A DNA stretch of 16,666 nucleotides from Lutibacter sp. UBA4458. GTDB taxonomy: Bacteria; Bacteroidota; Bacteroidia; Flavobacteriales; Flavobacteriaceae. This document shows positions 7,093-13,801 of the stretch, piece by piece. A program made the position numbers and the translations under genes. How positions within the stretch are numbered: the stretch's first letter is position 1; the number at the start of each line of letters is the position of its first letter. The notes under the pieces are model-generated. The model worked only from the letters and a program-made list of their open reading frames with translations, was not told where the DNA came from and did no database searches. Location of the stretch: the NCBI GenBank assembly GCA_002390165.1, contig DGOU01000097.1, forward strand, positions 1-16,666, written 5' to 3'.

Positions 7093-7696
7093 TTCTTGGG
7101 CAAAAATCTACGATACTAATGAAAACAAAACAAGAGATTTAGATAAAAAATCTACTATTGAAATTTTAAGTAATTACCATTTTGATAGTGTTTTAGAATT
7201 AGGTTGTGGTACTGGTAAAAACACCGAGTGGTTAATAACTAAAGCCAAAAAAATTATTGCGTTAGATTTTTCTCGAAAAATGTTAAATGAAGCTAAAAAA
7301 AAGATTCAAAATGATAATGTACTATTTAAAAAAGCAAATTTATTAGAAGTTTGGGAAGTAGCGGATGAATTTGCTGATTTAGTAACTGTCAATTTAACAC
7401 TTGAGCATATTAATGATTTAAATTTTGTTTTTGGACAAGCTTATTTAAAATTAAAAACTGATGGAATATTTTTTATTAATGAATTACATCCATTTAAGCA
7501 ATACAATGGTAGTAAAGCTAGGTTTGATTCTGAAAAAGAAACGGAAGTATTAGAAGTTTATACGCACCACATTACGGATTATATAAATGCTGCAAAGGAA
7601 AATGGGTTTAAATTGGAAGAAATATATGAGCAGTTTGACGATTTAAATAAAAATGAAATACCTAGATTAATTTCTATTATTTTAAGAAAAAATTAG
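7070..7696 (+). CDS. Class I SAM-dependent methyltransferase
   Basis: A 208-residue Rossmann-fold methyltransferase. Motif I is VLELGCGTGKNTEWL (41-55), the acidic ribose-binding residue is Asp66 in ALDFSRKML, a motif-III-like LTLEHINDL lies at 109-117, and a further strand is GIFFINELHP (132-141). The pattern is closest to the Methyltransf_11/25 small-molecule type, with no nucleic-acid signature such as NPPY. The substrate cannot be told. The ATG at 7070 lies inside the end of the AlbA_2 gene in another frame; it gives a sensible N-terminus (MSIEKAYNSWAKIYD) typical of these enzymes, so the overlap looks real. A perfect hairpin terminator follows. Confidence 0.9.
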   Translation: MSIEKAYNSWAKIYDTNENKTRDLDKKSTIEILSNYHFDSVLELGCGTGKNTEWLITKAKKIIALDFSRKMLNEAKKKIQNDNVLFKKANLLEVWEVADEFADLVTVNLTLEHINDLNFVFGQAYLKLKTDGIFFINELHPFKQYNGSKARFDSEKETEVLEVYTHHITDYINAAKENGFKLEEIYEQFDDLNKNEIPRLISIILRKN

Positions 7697-7710
7697 GTAA
7701 AAGTTAACCT

Positions 7711-7744
7711 AAAAAAAGCAACGTTTAATAACGTTGCTTTTTTT
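7711..7744. terminator. Bidirectional terminator between convergent genes
   Basis: A perfect 15-bp stem, 7711-7725 with 7730-7744, loop TAAT. The outer arms are a run of seven A and a run of seven T, so each strand ends in a U-tract. It serves both the methyltransferase (plus) and the aldehyde dehydrogenase (minus, stop at 7769). Confidence 0.92.
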
Positions 7745-7768
7745 ATAATTATATGGTTGTAAAAGTTA

Positions 7769-9319
7769 TTACAAATCAAATTTTATACCTTGAGCCAAAG
7801 GTAACTCGGTAGTATAATTTATAGTATTTGTTTGTCTTCTCATATAAGCTTTCCAAGCATCTGAACCAGATTCTCTTCCTCCACCAGTTTCTTTTTCTCC
7901 TCCAAAAGCACCTCCAATTTCAGCACCTGAAGTTCCAATATTTACATTTGCAATACCACAATCTGAACCAGCTTGTGACAAGAATTTTTCAGCTTCACGT
8001 AAATTATTAGTCATTATTGCAGAAGAAAGTCCTTGAACTACGCCATTTTGAATTTCAATTGCATTGTCAACTTCTCCGGTATATTTTAATAAATATAAAA
8101 CAGGAGCAAAAGTTTCATTTTGAACAATTTCAAAACTATTTTTTGCTTCAGCAATAGCTGGTTTAACATAACAACCACTTTCAAAACCTTCGCCTTCTAA
8201 AATACCACCTTCAACCACTAAATTTCCTCCTTCTTCTACTACTTTATTTAAAGCATTTTGATATAATTTTACAGCATCTTTATCAATTAGTGGACCCATA
8301 TGAATATTTTCATCTAACGGATTTCCAATTTTAATTTGTTTATAAGCATCCACTATTGCAGTTTTAACTTTATCATAAATAGATTCGTGTATAATTAATC
8401 TTCTTGTAGATGTACAACGCTGACCAGCAGTGCCAACAGCACCAAATACAGCGCCAATTACGGTCATTTTAATATCTGCATCTGGAGTTACAATGATAGC
8501 ATTGTTACCACCTAATTCTAATAAACTTCTTCCTAATCTTTCCGCAACAGTTTTTGCAACAATTTTTCCCATTCTAATAGAACCTGTAGCTGAAATTAAA
8601 GCAACACGCCTATCGGTTGTCATATATTCTCCTACTTTATAGTTTCCGTTTACAATGTTTGAAATTCCTTCTGGTAAATTATTATCTTTTAATACTTCGG
8701 TAATAATATTTTGGCAAGCAATACTACATAATGGTGCTTTTTCTGAAGCTTTCCACACACAAACATCTCCAGCAATCCATGCCAAAGCTGTATTCCAACT
8801 CCAAACCGCTACAGGAAAATTAAATGCAGAAATAATTCCTACAATTCCTAATGGATGATATTGGTCGTACATTCTATGTCCAGGACGTTCAGAATGCAAA
8901 GTAGATCCTTGTAGTTGACGAGATAAACCAACAGCAAAATCGCAAATATCAATCATTTCTTGAACTTCCCCTAAGCCTTCTTGTAAAGATTTCCCCATTT
9001 CATAGGAAACTAATTCTCCTAAAGGTTGTTTTAATTCTCTTAGTTTTAAACCAAACTGACGAACAATTTCGCCACGTTGTGGAGCAGGAACTAAACGCCA
9101 GGTTTTAAAAGCTTTTTGTGCGGTAGTTATTACTTTTTCAAAATCTTCTTTAGTAGTGGTAGTAACTTTTCCAATTAAATTTCCATCTACAGGTGAAAAA
9201 GATTCAATTATTTCTCCGTTTCCAAAAAAATCTGTTCCTGTTGACGTTCCTTCATTTAAAGGTTTAACCCCAAGTAAATCTAAAGATTTATGTATTGTTT
9301 TATCTATTGTAGTTTCCAT
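7769..9319 (-). CDS. Aldehyde dehydrogenase, ALDH7 type (probable aminoadipate-semialdehyde dehydrogenase)
   Basis: A 516-residue NAD(P)-dependent aldehyde dehydrogenase when started at METTIDKTIH. The oxyanion Asn is N167 (FNFP), the general base E268 (LELGG), and the catalytic nucleophile Cys302 (GQRCTST). QGSTLHSERPGHRM (137-150) and the C-terminal GGAFGGEKETGGGRESGSDA (469-488) are hallmarks of the ALDH7 / L-piperidine-6-carboxylate dehydrogenase group (amaB/pcd, antiquitin), which oxidises the semialdehyde from lysine degradation to 2-aminoadipate. Substrate is inferred from family only; no other lysine-catabolic gene is in the window. The frame stays open to an upstream ATG at 9355, but a TAATTTTG -7 element sits at 9353-9360, overlapping that ATG, so the ATG at 9319 is preferred. 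Cytosolic and apparently monocistronic. Confidence 0.95.
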   Translation of the reverse strand: METTIDKTIHKSLDLLGVKPLNEGTSTGTDFFGNGEIIESFSPVDGNLIGKVTTTTKEDFEKVITTAQKAFKTWRLVPAPQRGEIVRQFGLKLRELKQPLGELVSYEMGKSLQEGLGEVQEMIDICDFAVGLSRQLQGSTLHSERPGHRMYDQYHPLGIVGIISAFNFPVAVWSWNTALAWIAGDVCVWKASEKAPLCSIACQNIITEVLKDNNLPEGISNIVNGNYKVGEYMTTDRRVALISATGSIRMGKIVAKTVAERLGRSLLELGGNNAIIVTPDADIKMTVIGAVFGAVGTAGQRCTSTRRLIIHESIYDKVKTAIVDAYKQIKIGNPLDENIHMGPLIDKDAVKLYQNALNKVVEEGGNLVVEGGILEGEGFESGCYVKPAIAEAKNSFEIVQNETFAPVLYLLKYTGEVDNAIEIQNGVVQGLSSAIMTNNLREAEKFLSQAGSDCGIANVNIGTSGAEIGGAFGGEKETGGGRESGSDAWKAYMRRQTNTINYTTELPLAQGIKFDL

Positions 9320-9352
9320 AATAGTATTTTTTATATGTTTTTTGTGATGATA

Positions 9353-9360
9353 CAAAATTA
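9353..9360 (-). promoter_or_regulatory. TAnnTTTG -7 element of the aldehyde dehydrogenase gene
   Basis: The minus strand reads TAATTTTG, an exact match to the Bacteroidota -7 consensus. It lies 33 nt upstream of the ATG at 9319 and just downstream (in transcription order) of the preceding gene's terminator. No TTG -33 element at standard spacing was found. Confidence 0.5.
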
Positions 9361-9379
9361 CGAATAATTATAAGGTTTA

Positions 9380-9413
9380 AAAAGAAAAGCCGTCTCTAAA
9401 TAGAAACGGCTTT
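9380..9413 (-). terminator. Terminator after the sigma/barrel-protein operon
   Basis: Arms 9386-9397 and 9402-9413, loop AAAT. One position is C opposite A on the plus strand but a U-G wobble on the minus strand. On the minus strand the stem is followed by TTCTTT. It lies 41 nt beyond the stop of the barrel-type gene and insulates the aldehyde dehydrogenase promoter from it. Confidence 0.8.
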
Positions 9414-9453
9414 CTTCATTCAATATTTGGTAACCAACCAAATAATAAACCAA

Positions 9454-10641
9454 CTAAAACTTATAATTTATCCCTGTATAAACTCCTAAATAATAAGGCA
9501 ATAAGCTGCCAGAGTTTTTTGAAAAGGTATTTGTTTGAACCTTAAACATTGGTGAAACATTTAAGTATAAATTTTTATGAATTAAGTAATCAATATCTAC
9601 TCCTATATTACCACTAAAGTTTATAGATCTAAGGTTTTTAGAGGCTCCTAAACTTTGGGTATAATCAGAAGTTTCAACAAATACTTCATCTCTGTTTAAA
9701 AGTAAGGTACTAAAACCACCAACTAAATTAACTCCAAATTTTCCATTAGTAACATTATATTTAACTTCCACTGGAATTTCAACATAACCAAAAACTTGAT
9801 TTAAACTTCCTGTTGTATTAAATTCTTTAGATGATTTGGTGTCTTTTCCTAAATTAGGGCTACTTGTAATATTTGATAATCCGACAGCTGAAACGCCTGG
9901 AGTTATAAACACATTATTAGTTGTAAAACCTAAGTTAATTAAGTTTACACCCGATTGTATAGTGAATTTTTTGTTTAACTGATAAGCAACTTTAACACCA
10001 TACGAATAAGAAGAATTTCCGGAAGAAGGGTTGTTTTTAAATTGACCGTCAATTCCTGAACCATCTCCAAAAGAACTCATATAAATAGGGGCAAAAATAG
10101 TTGCTACGGTAAATTTACTTTTGTCTATTCCTTTTTTAGTTGTTTTAACTTTAGCTTCTTTTTGAAAAGCTAAATTTTTAGTATCGGTTAAATATTTTGG
10201 AAGTGATTTAGTATTGGTTTTATTATCTGCAATACTTGTGTTTTCATCTACTTTAATTATATTTTTTATAGGTTTTTCAATATTGTTTTGTTCTTTCACT
10301 TTATTACTGCTAACCTTTACATTAGCTGTTTCTTTAGAAATAATTTCAAAAGGTTTTAAAGTATCTGTGCTGTTTTTAACCGTAGGTTTATCCGTAGATG
10401 GTATTTTAAATAAATTTGCAGTAAAATTATTGGTAGGTAACAAATATATTGCTCCTAAACTTATAAAAAGAAGTATTAATGCTGCAATACTGGCAAATTT
10501 AGCCCAGATAGGAATTCTTCTTTTTTGAGGAACTTCTGTTAAATTATTTTCAATTCCGCTCCAAACTTTATTTGGTGGAGAAACTTCGTAATCTTTAAGT
10601 TTTTCCTGAAATAATCTATCAATATTTTTAAAATCGCTCAC
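9454..10641 (-). CDS. Single-TM protein with periplasmic barrel-like C-terminus, probable sigma-factor partner
   Basis: A protein of 395 residues if started at the GTG at 10641. The cytoplasmic head is SDFKNIDRLFQEKLKDYEVS, then PPNKVWSGIENNL (22-34), a motif I recall in flavobacterial proteins encoded next to ECF sigma genes. Basic QKRR (39-42) precedes one membrane helix (~47-68), then a Ser/Thr/Lys/Asn-rich linker, then a C-terminal half of alternating strands (FTVATIFAPIYMS, GVKVAYQLNKKFTIQSGVN) ending in Tyr-Lys-Phe, as in outer-membrane barrel proteins. The frame is open to a TTG at 10689, inside the sigma gene, but the GTG gives the family-like N-terminus and leaves a 13-nt gap after the sigma stop. 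Inference: an anti-sigma-like sensor controlling the sigma factor; it is not a FecR homologue by eye. Confidence 0.8.
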   Translation of the reverse strand: MSDFKNIDRLFQEKLKDYEVSPPNKVWSGIENNLTEVPQKRRIPIWAKFASIAALILLFISLGAIYLLPTNNFTANLFKIPSTDKPTVKNSTDTLKPFEIISKETANVKVSSNKVKEQNNIEKPIKNIIKVDENTSIADNKTNTKSLPKYLTDTKNLAFQKEAKVKTTKKGIDKSKFTVATIFAPIYMSSFGDGSGIDGQFKNNPSSGNSSYSYGVKVAYQLNKKFTIQSGVNLINLGFTTNNVFITPGVSAVGLSNITSSPNLGKDTKSSKEFNTTGSLNQVFGYVEIPVEVKYNVTNGKFGVNLVGGFSTLLLNRDEVFVETSDYTQSLGASKNLRSINFSGNIGVDIDYLIHKNLYLNVSPMFKVQTNTFSKNSGSLLPYYLGVYTGINYKF

Positions 10642-10654
10642 TACTATTATATTC

Positions 10655-11191
10655 TTAAATAGATTGTTGTCCTTGTTGGTACTCTTCAATTTTCTGTTTT
10701 AATATTGCTCTTGCTCTGGCTAAATTTGATTTTGATGTGCCTTCCGCAATTCGCAACATTTCAGAAATTTCTCTGTGTGAATAACCATCTAATACATAAA
10801 GGTTAAAAACCAATCGGTATCTTTCTGGTAATTCATGAATGAGATTTAACAAAAAATCTAAAGAAAATTCGTCTTCTTCAACATCAACAACTACTTCATC
10901 AGGAATCTCATCCGTTATAATATTTAACACGTTTTTTTTTCGATACTTAATTAAAACGGTGTTAATCATAACACGTTTTAGCCATCCTTCAAACGAGCCT
11001 TTAAAACTAAACTGATCAATTTTATTGAAAATGGTTATAAAACCATCTTGAAAATTATCTTCAGCTTCGTGCTTATTTTTCGAATATTTAAGGCATATCG
11101 AAAATAATTTACCTCCAAAAAGTTGATAAATTTCTTTTTGTGCCTTTCTATCGTTTTTTGCACATTGTTTTATCAGTTTGTTTAACCCCAA
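10655..11191 (-). CDS. ECF-type RNA polymerase sigma factor
   Basis: A 178-residue sigma-70-family extracytoplasmic function sigma factor. Region 2 is visible as FSICLKYSKNKHEAEDNFQD (30-49) with FKGSFEGWLKRVMINTVLIKY (63-83), and region 4 as LPERYRLVFNLYVLDGYSHR (121-140) then EISEMLRIAEGTSKSNLARARAIL, the helix-turn-helix that reads the -35 box. The linker between them is very acidic (DEVVVDVEEDEF). The start appears to be TTG at 11191: an in-frame TAA lies three codons upstream and there is no in-frame ATG before region 2, while TTG gives the expected MGLNKLIKQC-type N-terminus. It is followed by its probable partner gene and divergent from the acyl-protein synthetase-like gene at 11278. 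Family is secure; its regulon is unknown. Confidence 0.93.
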   Translation of the reverse strand: MGLNKLIKQCAKNDRKAQKEIYQLFGGKLFSICLKYSKNKHEAEDNFQDGFITIFNKIDQFSFKGSFEGWLKRVMINTVLIKYRKKNVLNIITDEIPDEVVVDVEEDEFSLDFLLNLIHELPERYRLVFNLYVLDGYSHREISEMLRIAEGTSKSNLARARAILKQKIEEYQQGQQSI

Positions 11192-11251
11192 ACTTTTGTG
11201 TTATTTAAATATAAGATTCCTAAAAATATAATAGGTTGCGTAAATTTACAT

Positions 11252-11259
11252 TACTTTTG
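11252..11259 (+). promoter_or_regulatory. TAnnTTTG -7 element before the LuxE-like gene
   Basis: TACTTTTG, an exact match to the Bacteroidota -7 consensus, 18 nt before the ATG at 11278. A TTG lies at 11236-11238, closer than the usual 17-23 nt spacing, so the -33 box is unclear. Confidence 0.5.
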
Positions 11260-11277
11260 TGGTGATTTCCAAATTTT

Positions 11278-12255
11278 ATGACAAAAAATAACATTTTTAA
11301 CATAAGTAATCGTGTTGATTTTGAGAAAGTTAGTATTAAAATATTTCAATTTCAAGCAACTCATAATTTGGTTTATAATTCCTTTATAAATTATTTAAAT
11401 GTGGATGTTAAAAAGGTAAAAAAGTTATCTCAAATTCCTTTTTTACCTATCCAATTTTTTAAAACACACAAAATTGTGTCTTCAAAAAATGAGGTAACAC
11501 AAACTTTTTTAAGCAGTGGCACTACTGGATTGCAGCAAAGTAAACATTTTGTTACAGATATAGATTTATATGAACAAAGTTTTAAAAAAGGCTTTGAAAA
11601 ATTTTATGGAAATATTGAGAATTATACTGTTTTAGCATTGTTACCGTCTTATTTAGAAAGAAAAGGTTCTTCGTTAATTTATATGGTGGATAGTTTAATA
11701 AAAGATTCTAAAAAATTAGAAAGTGGATTTTATCTTCATAATTTAGAGGAATTATCTAAAAAATTAGAAATTCTTGATAAAACCAACAATAAAGTGTTAT
11801 TAATTGGAGTTACCTATGCTCTTTTAGATTTACTTGATTTACATAAATTCCATTTAAAAAATACTATTATCATGGAAACTGGTGGTATGAAAGGAAGACG
11901 TAAAGAAATGATTAGAGAAGAATTACATCAAATTTTATGTGAAGGATTTGGAGTTAATGCCATTCATTCAGAATATGGAATGACCGAATTATTAAGCCAA
12001 GCTTATTCTAAAGGAAATGGAATTTTTGAATGCCCACCATGGATGAAAATAATAATTAGAGATACCGAAGATGCTTTAACCATATTACCTAATGGAAAAT
12101 CTGGTGGAATTAATGTAATTGACTTAGCAAATATAAATTCTTGCTCATTTATTGCTACGCAAGATTTAGGAAAAGTTTACCAAAACAATACTTTTGAAGT
12201 TTTAGGTAGATTTGATAATTCAGATATTAGAGGTTGTAATTTAATGGTGTTTTAA
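11278..12255 (+). CDS. LuxE/PaaK-family acyl-protein synthetase-like protein
   Basis: A 325-residue member of the adenylate-forming LuxE/PaaK group. The phosphate-binding loop is FLSSGTTGLQQSKH (77-90); further motifs are IMETGGMKGRRKEM (198-211), HSEYGMTELLSQAY (230-243), a conserved acidic step ATQDLGKV (293-300), and the hinge-region GRFDNSDIRGCNL (310-322). LuxE activates a fatty acid as acyl-AMP and holds it as an enzyme-bound thioester for reduction in bioluminescence. No luxC, luxD or luxAB gene is here, so this is a stand-alone member; relatives in flavobacteria are usually called acyl transferase. The acyl substrate and acceptor are unknown. It has its own -7 element and ends 9 nt from the convergent nudK stop, with no visible terminator between. 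Cytosolic. Confidence 0.88.
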   Translation: MTKNNIFNISNRVDFEKVSIKIFQFQATHNLVYNSFINYLNVDVKKVKKLSQIPFLPIQFFKTHKIVSSKNEVTQTFLSSGTTGLQQSKHFVTDIDLYEQSFKKGFEKFYGNIENYTVLALLPSYLERKGSSLIYMVDSLIKDSKKLESGFYLHNLEELSKKLEILDKTNNKVLLIGVTYALLDLLDLHKFHLKNTIIMETGGMKGRRKEMIREELHQILCEGFGVNAIHSEYGMTELLSQAYSKGNGIFECPPWMKIIIRDTEDALTILPNGKSGGINVIDLANINSCSFIATQDLGKVYQNNTFEVLGRFDNSDIRGCNLMVF

Positions 12256-12264
12256 CCGCTTTTA

Positions 12265-12849
12265 TTATTTTAATAAATTATTAATTTTTGCGTATTGTAA
12301 AAGTATAATAGTTTTAGCATCGCAAATTTCTCCAGAATAAATCATTTTAAAAGCAGCTTCAAAATTTAGTTCCAATACTTCAATTTCTTCTGTTTCATTT
12401 TCTAAACCACCACCTTCTGAAATTTTCATAGTATCATTAACTTCTGCAATAAAATAATGTATCTTTTCGGTAACAGCACCTGGAGTAGAATAAACTTCCA
12501 ATATTTTTTTTGGATTTTTTACTTGATAACCTGTTTCTTCTTCAGCTTCATTTTTTATACAAGTTAATGGATCATTTTTATCTAATAATCCAGCGCAAAC
12601 TTCAATCATCATACCATTATCATTTCCATTTAAAAAACTAGGCATTCTAAATTGTTTTGTTAAAATTACCGTGTTTTTAACAATATTATATAATAAAATT
12701 GCAGCACCATCGCCTCTGTTATAGCTTTCTCTATTTTGATTTTGCCAAGTTCCTTTTTTGGTTTTATAATCGAAATTAACTTTATCTAAAACATAATAAT
12801 TATTAGATAAGTTGGTTATACTTTTTATTTTAACTTTTGAATTAGGCAT
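12265..12849 (-). CDS. nudK: Nudix hydrolase, GDP-mannose pyrophosphatase NudK type
   Basis: A 194-residue Nudix hydrolase. The Nudix region spans about 87-109 (GLLDKNDPLTCIKNEAEEET), with metal-binding glutamates near 101, 104 and 105. The surrounding sequence follows E. coli NudK closely: RGDGAAILLYN (45-55), QFRMPSF, EVCAGLLD, the STPGAVTEKIHYFIAE loop (121-136), EGGGLENETEEIEVLEL, and GEICDAKTIILLQY near the end. NudK cleaves GDP-mannose to GMP and mannose-1-phosphate. Here one position of the box (normally Arg/Lys before the Glu) is Asn. It is the last gene of the rpiB-elaA-nudK unit, starting 4 nt after the elaA stop. Subfamily call is strong; the substrate is inferred. Confidence 0.9.
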   Translation of the reverse strand: MPNSKVKIKSITNLSNNYYVLDKVNFDYKTKKGTWQNQNRESYNRGDGAAILLYNIVKNTVILTKQFRMPSFLNGNDNGMMIEVCAGLLDKNDPLTCIKNEAEEETGYQVKNPKKILEVYSTPGAVTEKIHYFIAEVNDTMKISEGGGLENETEEIEVLELNFEAAFKMIYSGEICDAKTIILLQYAKINNLLK

Positions 12850-12853
12850 AAAA

Positions 12854-13297
12854 TTATTTTTTTATCATAGCAATATGAGTAATTCCATCTTCTAAATATT
12901 CTTCACCTATCTTTTTAAATCCATGAGATTCATAAAACTTTTTTAAATAAGTTTGGGCAGAAATTTTAATAGTGGTTTCTTTAAAATTAGTAGAAATAGC
13001 ACTAATAGAAGCTTCTATTATTTGATGTCCAAAATTAAATTTTCGTTCTGTTTTTTTAACTACTACCCTACCAATACTAGCTTCTAAAAAATAATCTTTT
13101 GGTTTAAAAATACGAGTATAAGCAATTACTTTATCTCTTTTTAATCCTATAACGTGCAGTGCTTTTTGATCTTTAAAATCAATATCTTGGTAAACACAAT
13201 CTTGTTCAACTACAAATACTTCTGAGCGTAATTGTAAAATTTCATACAATTGACTAGTAGTTATTTCTGAAAAAGATTTGACTAAAATTTTTAACAT
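12854..13297 (-). CDS. elaA: GNAT family N-acetyltransferase, ElaA-like
   Basis: A 147-residue single-domain GNAT protein matching the ElaA group: LRSEVFVVEQDCVYQDIDFKDQ (23-44), IAYTRIF (58-64), IGRVVV (75-80), the acetyl-CoA pyrophosphate-loop region ERKFNFGHQII (84-94), and a C-terminal ISAQTYLKKFYESHGFKKIG (112-131) then EEYLEDGITH. The acetyl-CoA loop is somewhat degenerate (K-F-N-F-G-H rather than R-x-x-G-x-G). The acetyl acceptor of ElaA proteins is not established. It is the middle gene of the rpiB operon, 12 nt after the rpiB stop and 4 nt before nudK. Cytosolic. Confidence 0.88.
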   Translation of the reverse strand: MLKILVKSFSEITTSQLYEILQLRSEVFVVEQDCVYQDIDFKDQKALHVIGLKRDKVIAYTRIFKPKDYFLEASIGRVVVKKTERKFNFGHQIIEASISAISTNFKETTIKISAQTYLKKFYESHGFKKIGEEYLEDGITHIAMIKK

Positions 13298-13309
13298 GAA
13301 TTAGTAATA

Positions 13310-13750
13310 TTATTTACAATCAATAGGAATTTTAGCTACTCTTTTTTGATGGCGACCACCTTCAAATTTAGTATTTAAAAATATTTCTACAAATTCTAAC
13401 GCTTGATATAAAGAAACAAAACGAGCAGGAATACTTAAAATATTTGCATTATTATGTTGCCTTGCAAGAGAAACTAATTCATTATTCCAGCAAAGCGCAG
13501 CTCTAACACCTTGATGTTTATTAGCGGTTATTTGTGCTCCGTTACCACTACCACATAAAATAATACCTAATTCAGTTTCTTTGTTTTCAATAGAATTAGC
13601 CACTAAATGAATAGTATCTGGATAATCCATACTTTCGTTAGTATTCGTTCCAAAATTTAAAACTTGATACCCTTTGCTTTCTAATAATTTTATTATTTCG
13701 AATTTATATTCTGTTCCAGCATGATCATTACCAATGGCTATTTTCATCAT
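13310..13750 (-). CDS. rpiB: Ribose-5-phosphate isomerase B
   Basis: A 146-residue RpiB/LacAB-family isomerase interconverting ribose-5-phosphate and ribulose-5-phosphate in the non-oxidative pentose phosphate pathway. The substrate-binding GNDHAG is at 7-12, the catalytic Cys66 in CGSGNGAQITANKHQGVRAA (66-85), His99 in RQHNNAN, and the closing GGRHQKRVAKI (131-141). Positions of Cys66 and His99 agree with E. coli RpiB. Length is normal. Two adjacent ATGs (13750 and 13747) are both possible starts; the second gives the more usual MKIAIGNDHAG. It is the first gene of a minus-strand operon with elaA and nudK, with a TATTTTTG -7 element and an operator-like dyad upstream. Secure. Confidence 0.96.
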   Translation of the reverse strand: MMKIAIGNDHAGTEYKFEIIKLLESKGYQVLNFGTNTNESMDYPDTIHLVANSIENKETELGIILCGSGNGAQITANKHQGVRAALCWNNELVSLARQHNNANILSIPARFVSLYQALEFVEIFLNTKFEGGRHQKRVAKIPIDCK

Positions 13751-13771
13751 TTATATTTAAAATTAAGATTA

Positions 13772-13779
13772 CAAAAATA
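13772..13779 (-). promoter_or_regulatory. TAnnTTTG -7 element of the rpiB operon
   Basis: The minus strand reads TATTTTTG, an exact consensus match, 21 nt upstream of the rpiB ATG at 13750. It would place the start of transcription near 13766. No clear -33 TTG; that position is taken by the dyad at 13787-13801. Confidence 0.5.
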
Positions 13780-13786
13780 CAAATTC

Positions 13787-13801
13787 ACAGTTATTAACTG
13801 T
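13787..13801. promoter_or_regulatory. Operator-like dyad upstream of rpiB
   Basis: ACAGTTA-T-TAACTGT, a perfect 7-bp dyad around one central base. It sits 7 nt upstream of the -7 element, spanning roughly -21 to -35, where a repressor would block or an activator would replace -33 contacts. A related palindrome, GTTAATTAAC, lies at 14045-14054 in the same AT-rich region. Confidence 0.4.

Noticed and set aside
5923..7696. Possible restriction-modification or phage-defence system
   Set aside because: The methyltransferase lacks a DNA-methylase NPPY/DPPY motif, there is no nuclease or helicase nearby, and the AlbA_2 protein resembles a flavobacterial core gene.
7828..9347. Several plus-strand open frames inside the aldehyde dehydrogenase gene
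   Set aside because: All are antisense to strongly conserved ALDH7 motifs and have biased, low-complexity composition.
10214..10528. Hydrophobic 104-codon plus-strand frame
   Set aside because: It is the antisense of the membrane helix and Lys/Asn/Thr-rich linker of the barrel-type protein, which naturally reads as Leu/Phe/Val-rich.
11278..12255. Bioluminescence (lux) locus
   Set aside because: Only a LuxE-like gene is present; there is no luxA, luxB, luxC or luxD on either side.
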